From Granulicella arctica (GTDB taxonomy: Bacteria > Acidobacteriota > Terriglobia > Terriglobales > Acidobacteriaceae): DNA of 64,000 nt. The stretch is from the NCBI RefSeq assembly GCF_013410065.1, contig NZ_JACCCW010000001.1, positions 1,607,187 through 1,671,186 of the forward strand, read 5' to 3'. The position numbers and the translations under genes were made by a program. The notes below the pieces were generated by a model. That model was not told the origin of the DNA and ran no database searches. It saw only the letters and a program-made list of their open reading frames with translations. Positions within the stretch are counted from its first letter, which is position 1; each line of letters opens with the position of its first letter. Shown here piece by piece: positions 9,102 to 17,890 of this stretch.

Positions 9102-9680
9102 TTACGGTTGAGCAGAACGGAGGAGCGTCCGGTAAACCGTGGGCCTAGAGATAGAAAACAACTCCGCCAAGTCGCTGATCGTGTATTGGCCGGTTCCATG
9201 CATACGGCCCAACTCCTTCTGCTGTTTGTCTGACAGCTTCGGCTGTTTGCCGCGGAGTCTGCCTTTTGCGCGAGCAATCTTCATACCTTCCCGGGTTCGC
9301 AGTCGAATCAGATCGGACTCAAACTCTGCGAAGGTAGCGAGGATATTGAAGAACATCTTCCCCATTGGATCGGCGGGGTCGTAGCGGCTTTGGCCGAGAG
9401 CCAGTGTCACGCCCCGTGCTGCCAGCTCATCCGCGATCGAGCGCGCATCGGGTACCGACCTGGCGAGCCGATCCAGTTTTGGCACGACCAGCGTATCGCC
9501 TTTGCGAACTGCGGCCAGCGCTTGGTTTAGCCCTGGCCTGGCCCGGTTCGTTCCGGTCAATCCGTGATCGACATAGATTCGATCTGCAGCTACGCCCAAA
9601 TCAACAAGTGCTGCCCGCTGGGCGGAGAGGTCTTGTTTGTCCGTAGAGCATCGTGCGTAGCCGATCAGGGTCTTGGGCAT
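9102..9680 (-). CDS. Serine recombinase (resolvase/invertase family, TniR/TnpR-like)
   Basis: 192-residue site-specific recombinase. The N-terminal catalytic domain begins LIGYARCSTDKQDLSAQ with the nucleophilic Ser in YARCST, continues with KLDRLARS (active-site arginines) and ends in the E-helix ATFAEFESDLIRLRTREG. A C-terminal helix-turn-helix (YTISDLAELFSISRPTVYRT) binds DNA. The start is placed at MPKTLIGYA because the 14 residues before it are not conserved in the family. It lies head to head with a TniA-like fragment at 9843, suggesting both come from one Tn5053/Tn402-type transposon. It appears intact. Confidence 0.88.
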   Translation of the reverse strand: MPKTLIGYARCSTDKQDLSAQRAALVDLGVAADRIYVDHGLTGTNRARPGLNQALAAVRKGDTLVVPKLDRLARSVPDARSIADELAARGVTLALGQSRYDPADPMGKMFFNILATFAEFESDLIRLRTREGMKIARAKGRLRGKQPKLSDKQQKELGRMHGTGQYTISDLAELFSISRPTVYRTLLRSAQP

Positions 9681-9842
9681 AGAAAGATGGCACGTTTGAG
9701 GGGCCTCATGTGAGAATATCACCGTACCAGGTTAATGAGACAAGCTTTACTGTGTTTCCGCGATCCGGTGATCTCCCGCACAACGTCCGTTGAGGGATCG
9801 TCTTACGGACACGGCTCAGACCGTAGTCCAGGGGTGTTGGCC

Positions 9843-10061
9843 ATGCACTCAGGAGACAAACCGCCGGCATTGGCAGAACTCACCGAGGCACAGCGCGAGC
9901 AAGCGATGTCTCGCTTTCGGGTTCTTCGTTCTCACACGGAGAGAGGTGTCCCGCTTCCAAGAGCGGCGTGGGCTGCAGGCGTGGGTTTACGGACTGTCGA
10001 GCGATGGCTTGCTCAATACCGTGCGGATGGCCTGGCTGCCGGAATACACCGCAGCACATAA
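9843..10061 (+). pseudogene. TniA-like (Mu/Tn5053-type) transposase, N-terminal DNA-binding fragment
   Basis: About 65 recognisable residues: LAELTEAQREQAMSRFRVLR, HTERGVPLPRAAWAAG, then LRTVERWLAQYRADGLAA, the helix-turn-helix at the start of TniA-type transposases. The reading then runs into unrelated sequence and stops, so the whole DDE catalytic region is missing. The break near 10035 coincides with the point where the oppositely oriented carboxypeptidase-regulatory gene is also truncated, so this is a deletion or transposition junction. Confidence 0.65.
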
Positions 10062-10261
10062 TGGCCTGCTGTGTCCGTCGTAGCTGTCTCTCCCGAGGTA
10101 GCACACACCTGCGCTCCCGGAATTACCGCTCCTGTCGGATCGGCGATTGTTCCTTCCACACGTATTCCATTGGTGCAGGCCTGTTGAGCTGAGGTAGGCC
10201 ATGGAATTAATGTTCCGGCGAATACCAGCCATTTCATCCAATTCCTGCGCATGGGCCGCAT
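10013..10261 (-). pseudogene. N-terminal fragment of a secreted carboxypeptidase-regulatory-domain protein
   Basis: Signal peptide (RRNWMKWLVFAGTLIPWPTSAQ) followed by the start of a carboxypeptidase-regulatory-like Ig fold: VEGTIADPTGAVIPGAQVCA, then TDTAGHYVLRCIPA. Such domains open Oar-type TonB receptors and other acidobacterial secreted proteins. The domain breaks off after about 75 residues where it meets the TniA-like fragment; the last seven or so residues belong to the junction. The start could be the ATG at 10261 or 10252. It is a relic. Confidence 0.6.
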
Positions 10262-10346
10262 CGTCTCCTGGGTCAAAAATCCCAGAGATGAAGACTACGA
10301 TCCAGTGATTTGCAGGTAAGCTCTCCCCCGGCTGGAGAATCGACAA

Positions 10347-10625
10347 ATTCTTGCGCCAGCCCTGCAGGAGCCATCGGTCCGCCAGGTGACGCATGCCGCG
10401 GATCAGGTATTCGCTGTCGGAACAGAGTGTGACTCGCGATCCGATCTCGATCGATTTGAGGGCTTCGATTGCGGCCGTCAGCTCCATCTCATTGGCGGTT
10501 GTGTTCTCCGCCGCCCCTGAGATCCGCCACCTGTTCCGGCCGCATGAGAGAACTGCGGCCCAGCCTCCTGGGCCGGGATTACCGATAGCTGAGCCGTCCG
10601 TCACGATGTGAATGTGCTTTCGCAT
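10347..10625 (-). pseudogene. rnhA: Ribonuclease HI, 3'-truncated
   Basis: The first 93 residues match RNase HI, which cleaves RNA in RNA-DNA hybrids: IVTDGSAIGNPGPGGWA (catalytic Asp), NTTANEMELTAAIEAL (catalytic Glu), LCSDSEYLIRGM (catalytic Asp) and WLLQGWRKN. After that the reading departs from the family, and the C-terminal part with the last catalytic Asp and its His loop is missing; the family is about 150 residues long. The ATG at 10625 is preferred to an earlier in-frame start at 10667 because conservation begins there. RNase HI genes are common passengers of conjugative elements, matching the neighbouring Gp157 gene. Confidence 0.7.
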
Positions 10626-10666
10626 TCTGTTAACCTCGATCTCCGCTTCATCTGCGAAACGGTGCA

Positions 10667-11277
10667 TTAGGCAACGCGCAGGTGGACTCCGCGTTGAATC
10701 GCAGCTCCGGGCACCTCCTCCTGATCGGCCGCAGCCCTCTTGATCGCATCAGCGCTCGGCTTCATCTGCCGGACGCACGCATTGAGTTCTCTACGGGCCT
10801 CGTCAGAGAGGTACGAAAGCAGAGCTTCCCAGAGGTGGCCGGGGATTTTTGTTTCAATATCGCGGAAGATTAGGGGGATCTGAGGTTCATCGAGCACGAC
10901 CAGGAAATCCTGACTGTTCTTCTGCAACCGAAGCGTGAATTCCTGTCCTTCGATCTTTCGCAGGTTCCGGGCCTTGAGGTAATAGAGCACCATGTTCTTG
11001 GTGCGATCTACCTTGCTCTCCGCAGAGCGGGCGCGGTCGGTGAGCCGGTTCGCCTGCCCTCGGTAGTAGGCAGCTCTGGCCTCCATCACACTCAGAAAGT
11101 GGCCGATTCGGTCGACCTTCTCTATCTGCGCCCCGCAGAACTGCTGGAACCTCTGTATCAGTTCAGGACTGACTTCCTCGGATCTTCCGACTCAGCCTGC
11201 TCCTGGATTTCATCGAGCAGGGAATCGAGTTCGCGATCGATGTCGAAGAGAGAGTTGTCTTGAGCGATCGAGGGCAT
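10667..11277 (-). pseudogene. Siphovirus Gp157 family gene with a frameshift
   Basis: Reading from ATG 11277 (strong RBS AAGGAGGAGGC) gives MPSIAQDNSLFDIDRELDSL, then LDEIQEQAES, in one frame. From about 11185 the frame one base over gives EEVSPELIQRFQQFCGAQIE, VDRIGHFLSMMEARAAYYRG and a long helix, ending near the beta hairpin EFTLRLQKN. Joined, they form an ordinary Gp157-type protein of about 200 residues, coiled-coil rich, known from phages and ICEs and linked to resistance against host restriction in Streptococcus phages. A single base loss around 11181-11190 splits it. A GTG at 11089 could still express the C-terminal 140 residues. Confidence 0.65.
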
Positions 11278-11475
11278 GTTGCCTCCTCCTTCTTAAGTGA
11301 ATGGTGCGATGAGGTTCCGGGTTGGTGGCCCCGTTCCAAGTGGCCAGCCGTATACAACACGGAGAGGCTAGCCACGAGCAGTGTTCGCGTTTCGACCTGC
11401 TGTGGGCCAACCGCATGACAGTGAGAATGACGCAGTCGAAGGCTCGGATAGCATGGTTTGAGCGAGTCAAATGGC

Positions 11476-11762
11476 ATGAGTGAACGAGTTGCGTTGATCA
11501 TCGGAAGTGGCAACTACGCGTCTGCGAGTAAGCTCCCCAATGCCGTGAATGATGCCGATGACATCGAGACGCGACTCAAGCGTTTCGGGTTTGTCACTCA
11601 GCTCGTGACCGATGTGACCACGAACAACTTGACAGGGCGCTTGACGCCTTTCGACCTCTGCTCAACGAGGCGGAGGTCGCACTGGTCTTCTTCGCGGGAC
11701 ACGGGTTCGAGATCAGAGCCGAGAATTACCGGCTTCCTGTGTCGGAATACACAAGCAGGTAG
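11476..11762 (+). pseudogene. Caspase-like (peptidase C14) domain, frameshifted and truncated
   Basis: MSERVALIIGSGNYASASKL, then NAVNDADDIETRLKRFGF is a textbook start of a caspase/metacaspase-type p20 domain. After NNLTGRL (about 11636) the frame must shift by one base to recover ALDAFRPLLNEAEVALVFFA and GHGFEIRAENYRLPVSEYTS, including the catalytic His in GHG. The region with the catalytic Cys is absent. Bacterial caspase-like proteases often act in signalling or defence modules; here only a relic remains. The sequence from 11763 to 12117 holds no gene, only the promoter listed next. Confidence 0.65.
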
Positions 11763-11865
11763 CGGTGCGTTTCCGGAGTCAAGCACGGCAGGTAAAGCTC
11801 GCACCGGCTTGATTCATGGGGTTATGTTTGGCCCGGCATGGGCGGTTCACCGCGCTGCACTCAAT

Positions 11866-11893
11866 TTGACAGAGTGTCTAAAGCAAGTAATTT
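11866..11893 (+). promoter_or_regulatory. Putative promoter and GACA-N3-TGTC element before the TonB receptor
   Basis: TTGACA (11866-11871), a 16-bp spacer and TAATTT (11888-11893) form a plausible sigma-70-type promoter about 220 bp before the receptor start. The -35 overlaps the partial palindrome GACAgagTGTC (11868-11878). The same GACA-N3-TGTC core occurs at 19462-19472 before preT, so one regulator might control both, but this is a short motif. Confidence 0.35.
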
Positions 11894-12117
11894 TTCGAAG
11901 AATTCTGCGTATGCGCAGATCAATAGTGGGTTACGCTGCAAGCTAACCACGCAAAAGAGTTCGGAACGAAGCTTGTTCCGACGATCATAACCTCGGTTCA
12001 ATCGCGAGCAAAGAGTCCCGATGAGTTCCTCGGAATCCGTAGCACAGGTGTATCCATCACAGCTTGTCTGACAATCGCTTGAAGAACCTAGAACTGCTGA
12101 CACTTGGAGACAATACC

Positions 12118-15100
12118 ATGGCACTACTTCCCAGGCACTCATTTGAACTTACTTGTTGTAGGGTGATGTTGTTCTTGTTCACTTTGATGGCCGGCAGGGT
12201 AGCGTTGGCCCAAAGCGCCGTGGACGGAGCAGTCGTCGGTACGGTGCTGGACAGCAGTGGGGCTGCGCTGTCCAACGCTGTGGTCGCGGTTCACAATACT
12301 GCCACCAACGCCGACGTCACAGCAGCGACCGATAGCAGCGGATACTTCCGCGTCTCCCGCCTGGTCCCCGGCATCTACACCGTCAAGGTGACTGCCGCTG
12401 GTTTCTCCGACTACTCCGCCGCGCACGTCACGGTTGAAGTCGGTAAGCTTACCGAAGTGAAGCCGACCCTTGGTGCAGCCGGCACCACCGCCACGGTCGA
12501 TGTCAGCTCGGAAGTTCCGGTCATCAATTCTGAAACGTCAGATTTCACGAGCGAGTTCAACCCCACCGCTCTGAGCACACTGCCTATCAATGGGCGCCAC
12601 TGGACGGCCTTCGCGCTTAACTCGCCTGGCGTCACCCTGGGCAACAGCTCGTTCGGCCTTGTCACATTCCGCGGTGCCTCCAACCTCCAGAACAACTTCA
12701 TGGTTGACGGGTCGGATGACAACCAGTCGTTCCAGTCCGTCGAACGCGGCTACACCCGTGTCGGGTACTCTTCGCCGCAGGACGCCATCCTCGAGTTCCA
12801 GGTGCTCACCTCCAACGTTTCCGCGCAATACGGACGCGCTGAAGGCGGCGGCGTCAACGCCGTTACTCGTTCCGGTTCCAACCAGTTCCATGGCGACGCC
12901 TTCGAGTACTACCGCGATAACGATTTTGGCGCCACCAACCCCTTCAACACCCTGGTTGTCCCTGTCCCCGGCACCACCACAGGCGCCACCGAGACCATCC
13001 ACATCAAGCCTACCGATAAGCGTCACCAGTACGGTGGCAGCTTCTCCGGCCCGCTCATCCACGACAAACTCTTCTTCCTCTTCGCTTTCGACCAACAGAA
13101 GCGCAACTTCCCCTCGGTAGCTACCCCCACGCCGCAGTTTCTTCAGGACACGAACTCCGCCGACAACAGCTGTACGATCGCGGGGGGCACGGCCCTCACC
13201 GATGCACAGTCCTGCGCTCTTGCTCGCGGCGTTCCCCAGGCTGATATCAACGCGGCCATGGCCTACATCAATGGTCAGAGCGGCCTCGCTCCCCGCAAGG
13301 GTGACCAGATCCTCAACTTCGCCAAGCTCGACTACAAGATCAACGACAAGAACAATGCATCGATCATCTATAACCGCATGCGCTGGGACTCGCCCAACGG
13401 CATCCAGACCAACCTAGTCAACCGCCGCGGAATTACCTCGTTCGGTAACGACTTCGTCAAGGTCGACTCCATCATCGGCAAGATCGACACCATCATCACG
13501 CCGAAGATGATCAACGAGTTCCGCATCGAGTACGCACGCGACTACGAATTTGAAAACGGCGATACGCCGCTCGCCAACGAGCCCACTACCACCGCAGGCG
13601 GCTTGCCCCCGGGCGTTATCATCACGCCCAACTCCGGCTTCTCCATGGGCACACCGTACTACGTGCCACGTTCCAGTTATCCCAACGAATCGGAAGAAGA
13701 TGCGGTCGATAACCTCACCTGGAGCCGCGGCAACCATACCCTCAACATCGGCGGCGAGTATCGCTGGGCGCAGGACAACATCATCGACGTCGACTACGAG
13801 CACGGTCTATTCACGTACGCGCTGCTGGCTGACTGGTTCACCGACTTCGCGCACACTGCCGGCGCTCCCGCTCCCACCCCGACCTCCGTTGGCTGCGACT
13901 CCAAGCGCGATACCGGAACCGGCGCCCTTCCGTGCTTCACCGGTGTGCAGCAGGCGTTCGGCCATCCGCAGTTCGTGTATCACACCAACGAATACGCAGG
14001 CTATGTTCAGGACGACTGGAAGATTCGGAAGCGTCTAACCATTAACCTCGGCGTTCGTTATGACTTCGAGCAGCTGCCGACTCCGAAGATCCCCAACCCC
14101 AACATCCCGCAGACCGGCGTCTTTCCAAGCGACAAGCACAATTTCTCGCCGCGCGTAGGCTTTGCTTGGGATGCCTTCGGAACCGGCAAGACGTTGGTGC
14201 ATGGTGGCTTCGGCATGTACTACGGTCGTATTCAAAACGGCATGATCTATGACGCTCTGAAGGGCACCGGCTCGCCGAATGCGCAGTTCTCGGTCACAAC
14301 GACGCAGGCGGCGGCTGGGGCCAGCGGTTTGTTCTATCCGTACCTCGTTTCCGCCGCCACGGCACCTGCGGTCTCGAACATCGCCGCTTTTGCTCCGGGC
14401 TTCAAGAACCCTTACTCGGAAGAGTTCAACGTCAGCATTCAGCAGGACCTCGGTTGGAAGACCATCTTCGGCATCGCCTATCTCGGCTCGCTCGGCAAGG
14501 CGCTGCCGAACTTCGTCGACAACAACGTCGCACCGGCAACTCAAGCTAAGACGTATACCTTCACCAACGGCCCGCTTGCAGGCGACGTTTGGACTGTGCC
14601 TCTCTACACAGCGCGTATCAACCCTGCTTACAACGTGCTGACTCTGATCACCAGCAACATCAACACCAACTACAACGCGCTGGTTGCCACCCTCGATCAT
14701 CGTCTTGCCAAGGGTGTGCAGGTTTCGGCCAGCTACACGTGGTCCAGGGCAATGGACTACAACATGAACCAGTCGGCGGTCTCCGATACCAACGATCCCA
14801 CAGACCCCTTCAACCTGCATCCGGACTACGGCCGCTCAGCAAACGATCTGCCGCAACGGTTCGTCGGCAACATTACTCTGCAACCCACCTTCCACCTGGC
14901 CAACAAGTTCGCTTCTCTCGCAGCTAACGGATGGACGCTGGCTCCTCTCTGGACCGTGCAGTCGGGTCTGGCTTACAGCTACGGCATCTCTGGCGGTTCA
15001 GCTCTTGCGGGCGGTGGTACCACGTTCAACGGCTCTGGCGGCACGCCCACCTCGGCGGCAGGCAGCGAAGGCGCGTACGTCGACTTCAAGGCTTATCCCC

Positions 15101-15426
15101 AGTACGCAGCGCAGGACGTCTTCAAAGGCATCTCCCCGTCGCGTAACACCCAGACCGGTGTGACCATGGACGATGTCGATGTCCGTCTCAGCCGCTCCTT
15201 CAGCATCGCCGAGAAGTACAAGCTGACGCTCTCCGGCGAGGCCTTCAATATCCTCAACCGCCAGAACTTCACCGCATACAACACCGGCGCATATACGCTT
15301 ACGACAGGTGCTACGGCGAATGTTGGATCGGCAAACTACGTCTCAACCTTCGGAACACCGAGCGGGGCGGCGAACACGATCTTCCGCGAGCGGCAGATCC
15401 AGTTCGTCGGTCGCTTTGAGTTCTAG
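12118..15426 (+). CDS. Oar-like TonB-dependent receptor with carboxypeptidase-regulatory domain
   Basis: 1102-residue outer-membrane protein. The signal peptide ends at about residue 32 (AGRVALAQ). A carboxypeptidase-regulatory Ig-like domain follows (about 38-120: VVGTVLDSSGAALSNAVVAV, YFRVSRLVPGIYTVKVTAAGF), then a plug-like region (LPINGRHW, NNFMVDGSDDNQSFQSVER) and a long barrel ending in aromatic FVGRFEF. The ATG at 12118 has GGAGA nine bases upstream. Such receptors import large substrates in Acidobacteria. Placement directly before an exported nucleoside hydrolase suggests nucleosides or oligonucleotides as substrate, which is inference. Codon use is strongly GC-rich, unlike the broken genes to its left. 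Confidence 0.9.
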   Translation: MALLPRHSFELTCCRVMLFLFTLMAGRVALAQSAVDGAVVGTVLDSSGAALSNAVVAVHNTATNADVTAATDSSGYFRVSRLVPGIYTVKVTAAGFSDYSAAHVTVEVGKLTEVKPTLGAAGTTATVDVSSEVPVINSETSDFTSEFNPTALSTLPINGRHWTAFALNSPGVTLGNSSFGLVTFRGASNLQNNFMVDGSDDNQSFQSVERGYTRVGYSSPQDAILEFQVLTSNVSAQYGRAEGGGVNAVTRSGSNQFHGDAFEYYRDNDFGATNPFNTLVVPVPGTTTGATETIHIKPTDKRHQYGGSFSGPLIHDKLFFLFAFDQQKRNFPSVATPTPQFLQDTNSADNSCTIAGGTALTDAQSCALARGVPQADINAAMAYINGQSGLAPRKGDQILNFAKLDYKINDKNNASIIYNRMRWDSPNGIQTNLVNRRGITSFGNDFVKVDSIIGKIDTIITPKMINEFRIEYARDYEFENGDTPLANEPTTTAGGLPPGVIITPNSGFSMGTPYYVPRSSYPNESEEDAVDNLTWSRGNHTLNIGGEYRWAQDNIIDVDYEHGLFTYALLADWFTDFAHTAGAPAPTPTSVGCDSKRDTGTGALPCFTGVQQAFGHPQFVYHTNEYAGYVQDDWKIRKRLTINLGVRYDFEQLPTPKIPNPNIPQTGVFPSDKHNFSPRVGFAWDAFGTGKTLVHGGFGMYYGRIQNGMIYDALKGTGSPNAQFSVTTTQAAAGASGLFYPYLVSAATAPAVSNIAAFAPGFKNPYSEEFNVSIQQDLGWKTIFGIAYLGSLGKALPNFVDNNVAPATQAKTYTFTNGPLAGDVWTVPLYTARINPAYNVLTLITSNINTNYNALVATLDHRLAKGVQVSASYTWSRAMDYNMNQSAVSDTNDPTDPFNLHPDYGRSANDLPQRFVGNITLQPTFHLANKFASLAANGWTLAPLWTVQSGLAYSYGISGGSALAGGGTTFNGSGGTPTSAAGSEGAYVDFKAYPQYAAQDVFKGISPSRNTQTGVTMDDVDVRLSRSFSIAEKYKLTLSGEAFNILNRQNFTAYNTGAYTLTTGATANVGSANYVSTFGTPSGAANTIFRERQIQFVGRFEF

Positions 15427-15513
15427 AAGCGCCTAAACAGTAGGACCGGCAGTCGACCCACTGGCGGTCACACTTGTGCCTACAGCAACCTATTTGGTCA
15501 ACGAGGTAAGGTT

Positions 15514-16641
15514 ATGAGCGAAATTACGCGGCGCCACTTGGTGCAACGGGTATTGATGGGTACGGCGTTGTTCGGGGCGCGCAACTTGCTGGCTGGGGCG
15601 CAGAGTGTAGCGGCAGTCACACAGGCCGGGGCACCTGGCTCCTCCATTATTCCTCCCACGGGAATTGCGGAGAACCAGCCGAAGCTTCAAGGAATTCGGC
15701 GAGTGATCGTGGATACTGACCCGGGTAACGACGATGCATTGGCGCTCCTGATGGCTCTAACGCATCCGCAGCTTGTCGTGGAGGCGGTCACTGTATGTCC
15801 GGGGAATATGGGCATTGAAAAGTACGATCAGCAGGTCCGAAATGCGCGCTACGTGGTGGATCTCGCGGGTAAGGGCGGCAAGATGCCGGTCTATCGGGGG
15901 ATGGCACATCCGATCCTGAACCAACCATATCCGGTGGCCACGTTTATTCATGGCAAGTACGGGCTGGGCGAGGTAGAGGTCACAGAAGTAAAGCAAAAGG
16001 CGGAGCCGGAGCACGCGGTGGATGCGATGCGAAGAATCGTCAATGCGTCGCCGGGTGAGGTGACAATCCTGGCCCTTGGGGGTCTCACCAATGTCGCGAT
16101 GGCGATGTTGATGGACGATGCGTTCACTCGAAATCTGCGTGGCGTACTCTTCGTAGGCGGCAAATACGCATCGCCAGGTATGGCGCCCGGTTACAACGTC
16201 CTGGTGGATCCGGAGGCTGCGGACATCGTCGTACGCTCCGGTATTAAGCTCACAATGGTAGGCGACGCGAGCCGGCGAGACTCCATTCTGGTCGACGCAG
16301 ACTATGACAGGGCGGCGAAGCTGGATACGAGGCTGAGTCGGTTCTTCATTGCGTCCAATGCGTTGCGGCGGACCTACGAGATGAAGTATCGAGGTGCTGC
16401 CGGCTCGATCAATGCCGACCCGCTGGCGATAGCCATGGCAGCTGACTCCACGATAGGTCAGAAGTATATGTCGGTAGCGATGAAAGTTGAGCTGGAAGGA
16501 AAGTACACGCGCGGCCAACTGGTGTATGGCGAGGACATCTACTCCGGACATCCAATCCCGCCTGGCAACGTGGACGTTTGCATTGAAGCGAACGCAACGA
16601 AGTTCAAGGAGATGGTGTTCGAGACCCTCAAGTCAGCTTGA
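15514..16641 (+). CDS. Exported inosine-uridine preferring nucleoside hydrolase
   Basis: Hydrolyses ribonucleosides to base and ribose. The twin-arginine type leader (ITRRHLVQRVLMGTALFG) suggests folded export to the periplasm. The calcium-binding signature DTDPGNDDALALL lies near residue 70. Further family stretches are ILALGGLTNVAMAM, FVGGKYASPGMAPGYNVLVD (metal and ribose contacts) and NADPLAIAMA. Length (375 aa) equals a normal hydrolase of about 315 plus the leader. It stands 87 bp after the TonB receptor, likely as one transcription unit, and would release uracil or other bases for the NCS1 transporter downstream. Confidence 0.9.
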   Translation: MSEITRRHLVQRVLMGTALFGARNLLAGAQSVAAVTQAGAPGSSIIPPTGIAENQPKLQGIRRVIVDTDPGNDDALALLMALTHPQLVVEAVTVCPGNMGIEKYDQQVRNARYVVDLAGKGGKMPVYRGMAHPILNQPYPVATFIHGKYGLGEVEVTEVKQKAEPEHAVDAMRRIVNASPGEVTILALGGLTNVAMAMLMDDAFTRNLRGVLFVGGKYASPGMAPGYNVLVDPEAADIVVRSGIKLTMVGDASRRDSILVDADYDRAAKLDTRLSRFFIASNALRRTYEMKYRGAAGSINADPLAIAMAADSTIGQKYMSVAMKVELEGKYTRGQLVYGEDIYSGHPIPPGNVDVCIEANATKFKEMVFETLKSA

Positions 16642-16660
16642 CCATGAAGATTCATTATTC

Positions 16661-16682
16661 CCAGAAACCAGAAGGTTTCTGG
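16661..16682 (+). terminator. Hairpin after nucleoside hydrolase
   Basis: CCAGAAAC and GTTTCTGG form a perfect 8-bp stem with a 6-base loop, 19 bp after the hydrolase stop. It is followed by CTGGTTTATC rather than a clean U tract, so intrinsic termination is possible but not certain. Confidence 0.45.
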
Positions 16683-16939
16683 CTGGTTTATCTGACATGG
16701 CATGGTTGGAGCGACGCGAGAGGGCGAGCGACGAACGCGTAAGACAACAGGGAATCTGCGATGCACTGGACAGTTCGCCCCTTGTTTCATACGGTAGCGT
16801 TGCCTAGTATGGAGCTTTCGGCGGTGCACCGTCGATTCTTGCGAAGCAATGGATTCGGTGCCATGCAGTTGATGAGAAGGCTGTCGCACAGTGAAGTTGT
16901 GCTTTCGAACTTTGAGTGCTGGAAAAGGGAGACAGGCTT

Positions 16940-17818
16940 GTGAAGAAAAAACTCGCAGCATTTCCTAGACCAGCCACTCCATTCACTCGCCGTCAAACTG
17001 GCAGCCCAAATCAAAACGCTCCTGCCATCGTTTCACAACCGAATCCTCTCCCTTCACTCAAGAAGATCCTCAATCTTCCTGCTTTCCGCGGTGCTGAGCT
17101 CATCTACGGCGGTACGCAGATTGACCAGCCGGTAACCTGGGTCCATGTTGCCGAGATTATGGATGTGTGGCGTTTTCTCACTGGTGGAGAGCTGCTCCTC
17201 AGCACTGGCCTGGAGTTAGTGCGCGTGAGTGCAGCGGCACGTCATGCATACATCCGGGGGCTTGCGAAGGCCGGTGTGCGCGCATTGGCATTGGAACTCG
17301 TGCAATGGATCACCGAGGTGCCGCAGGAGGTCCTCGACAGTGCGGCGGAGTTCGACTTCCCGATCGTTGTGTTCCGTAACGAGGTTAGCTTCAGCGAACT
17401 CACACGAGCCGCCCATCAGGAAATCCTGAGGCCCGAACCTGCCCATCGCCTTGAATCCACCATGCAGATGATTCTCAACAGCCTGATGGTGACGGGATAC
17501 GATCGCGCTCTGATCCATAGTGAGCTCGGTCCACTGCTCGCTCTTCCGCCTCGCCCTCGCACAACTTTGTTGGTCACGCTCGAAGCGTTATTGGACGCTG
17601 AATTCAACATGGCTGAGACTGCGCGAAAGCTGGGTGTCCGCCGGCAAAGCATCTATTACAGGCTTGATCAACTGACGGGATTGCTCGGCTCATTGGCGGA
17701 TCCCTCCAGGAAGTTGGGGTTTCTCGTTGCGCTTTCGTTGCTTCGCCGCAGCCAGCCACAGCTGATCGGCACCGAACGACCGAACACTTTGGTGATAAGA
17801 AACCCCGCTAAAGGTTAA
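16940..17818 (+). CDS. PucR family transcriptional regulator (short form)
   Basis: 292-residue regulator. The N-terminal PucR ligand domain (about 35-165) includes GAELIYGGTQIDQPVTWVHV and FLTGGELLLSTGLEL. The C-terminal PucR helix-turn-helix reads FNMAETARKLGVRRQSIYYR. The GGDEF-like middle domain of longer homologues is absent. PucR proteins control purine or nucleobase degradation in Bacillus and relatives. Flanked by the nucleoside hydrolase and the semialdehyde dehydrogenase, it is the obvious candidate controller of this block. GTG at 16940 follows AGGGAGAC; an in-frame GTG at 16916 lacks such a site. Confidence 0.85.
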   Translation: MKKKLAAFPRPATPFTRRQTGSPNQNAPAIVSQPNPLPSLKKILNLPAFRGAELIYGGTQIDQPVTWVHVAEIMDVWRFLTGGELLLSTGLELVRVSAAARHAYIRGLAKAGVRALALELVQWITEVPQEVLDSAAEFDFPIVVFRNEVSFSELTRAAHQEILRPEPAHRLESTMQMILNSLMVTGYDRALIHSELGPLLALPPRPRTTLLVTLEALLDAEFNMAETARKLGVRRQSIYYRLDQLTGLLGSLADPSRKLGFLVALSLLRRSQPQLIGTERPNTLVIRNPAKG

Positions 17819-17890
17819 CTGACTCGCCCCGTTCGCCCGAAGGTCCGACCTCACCCGCAGAAGAAGTCTTATAAGGAGCCTAAGAAACAA

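Noticed and set aside
11163..11513. A 116-residue minus-strand frame upstream of the Gp157 gene
   Set aside because: It overlaps the true Gp157 5' part in another frame and resembles no protein; it is a by-product of the frameshift region.
12139..15284. Several open frames antisense or out of frame within the TonB receptor gene
   Set aside because: All are low-complexity Val/Gly/Arg-rich shadows without starts or families.
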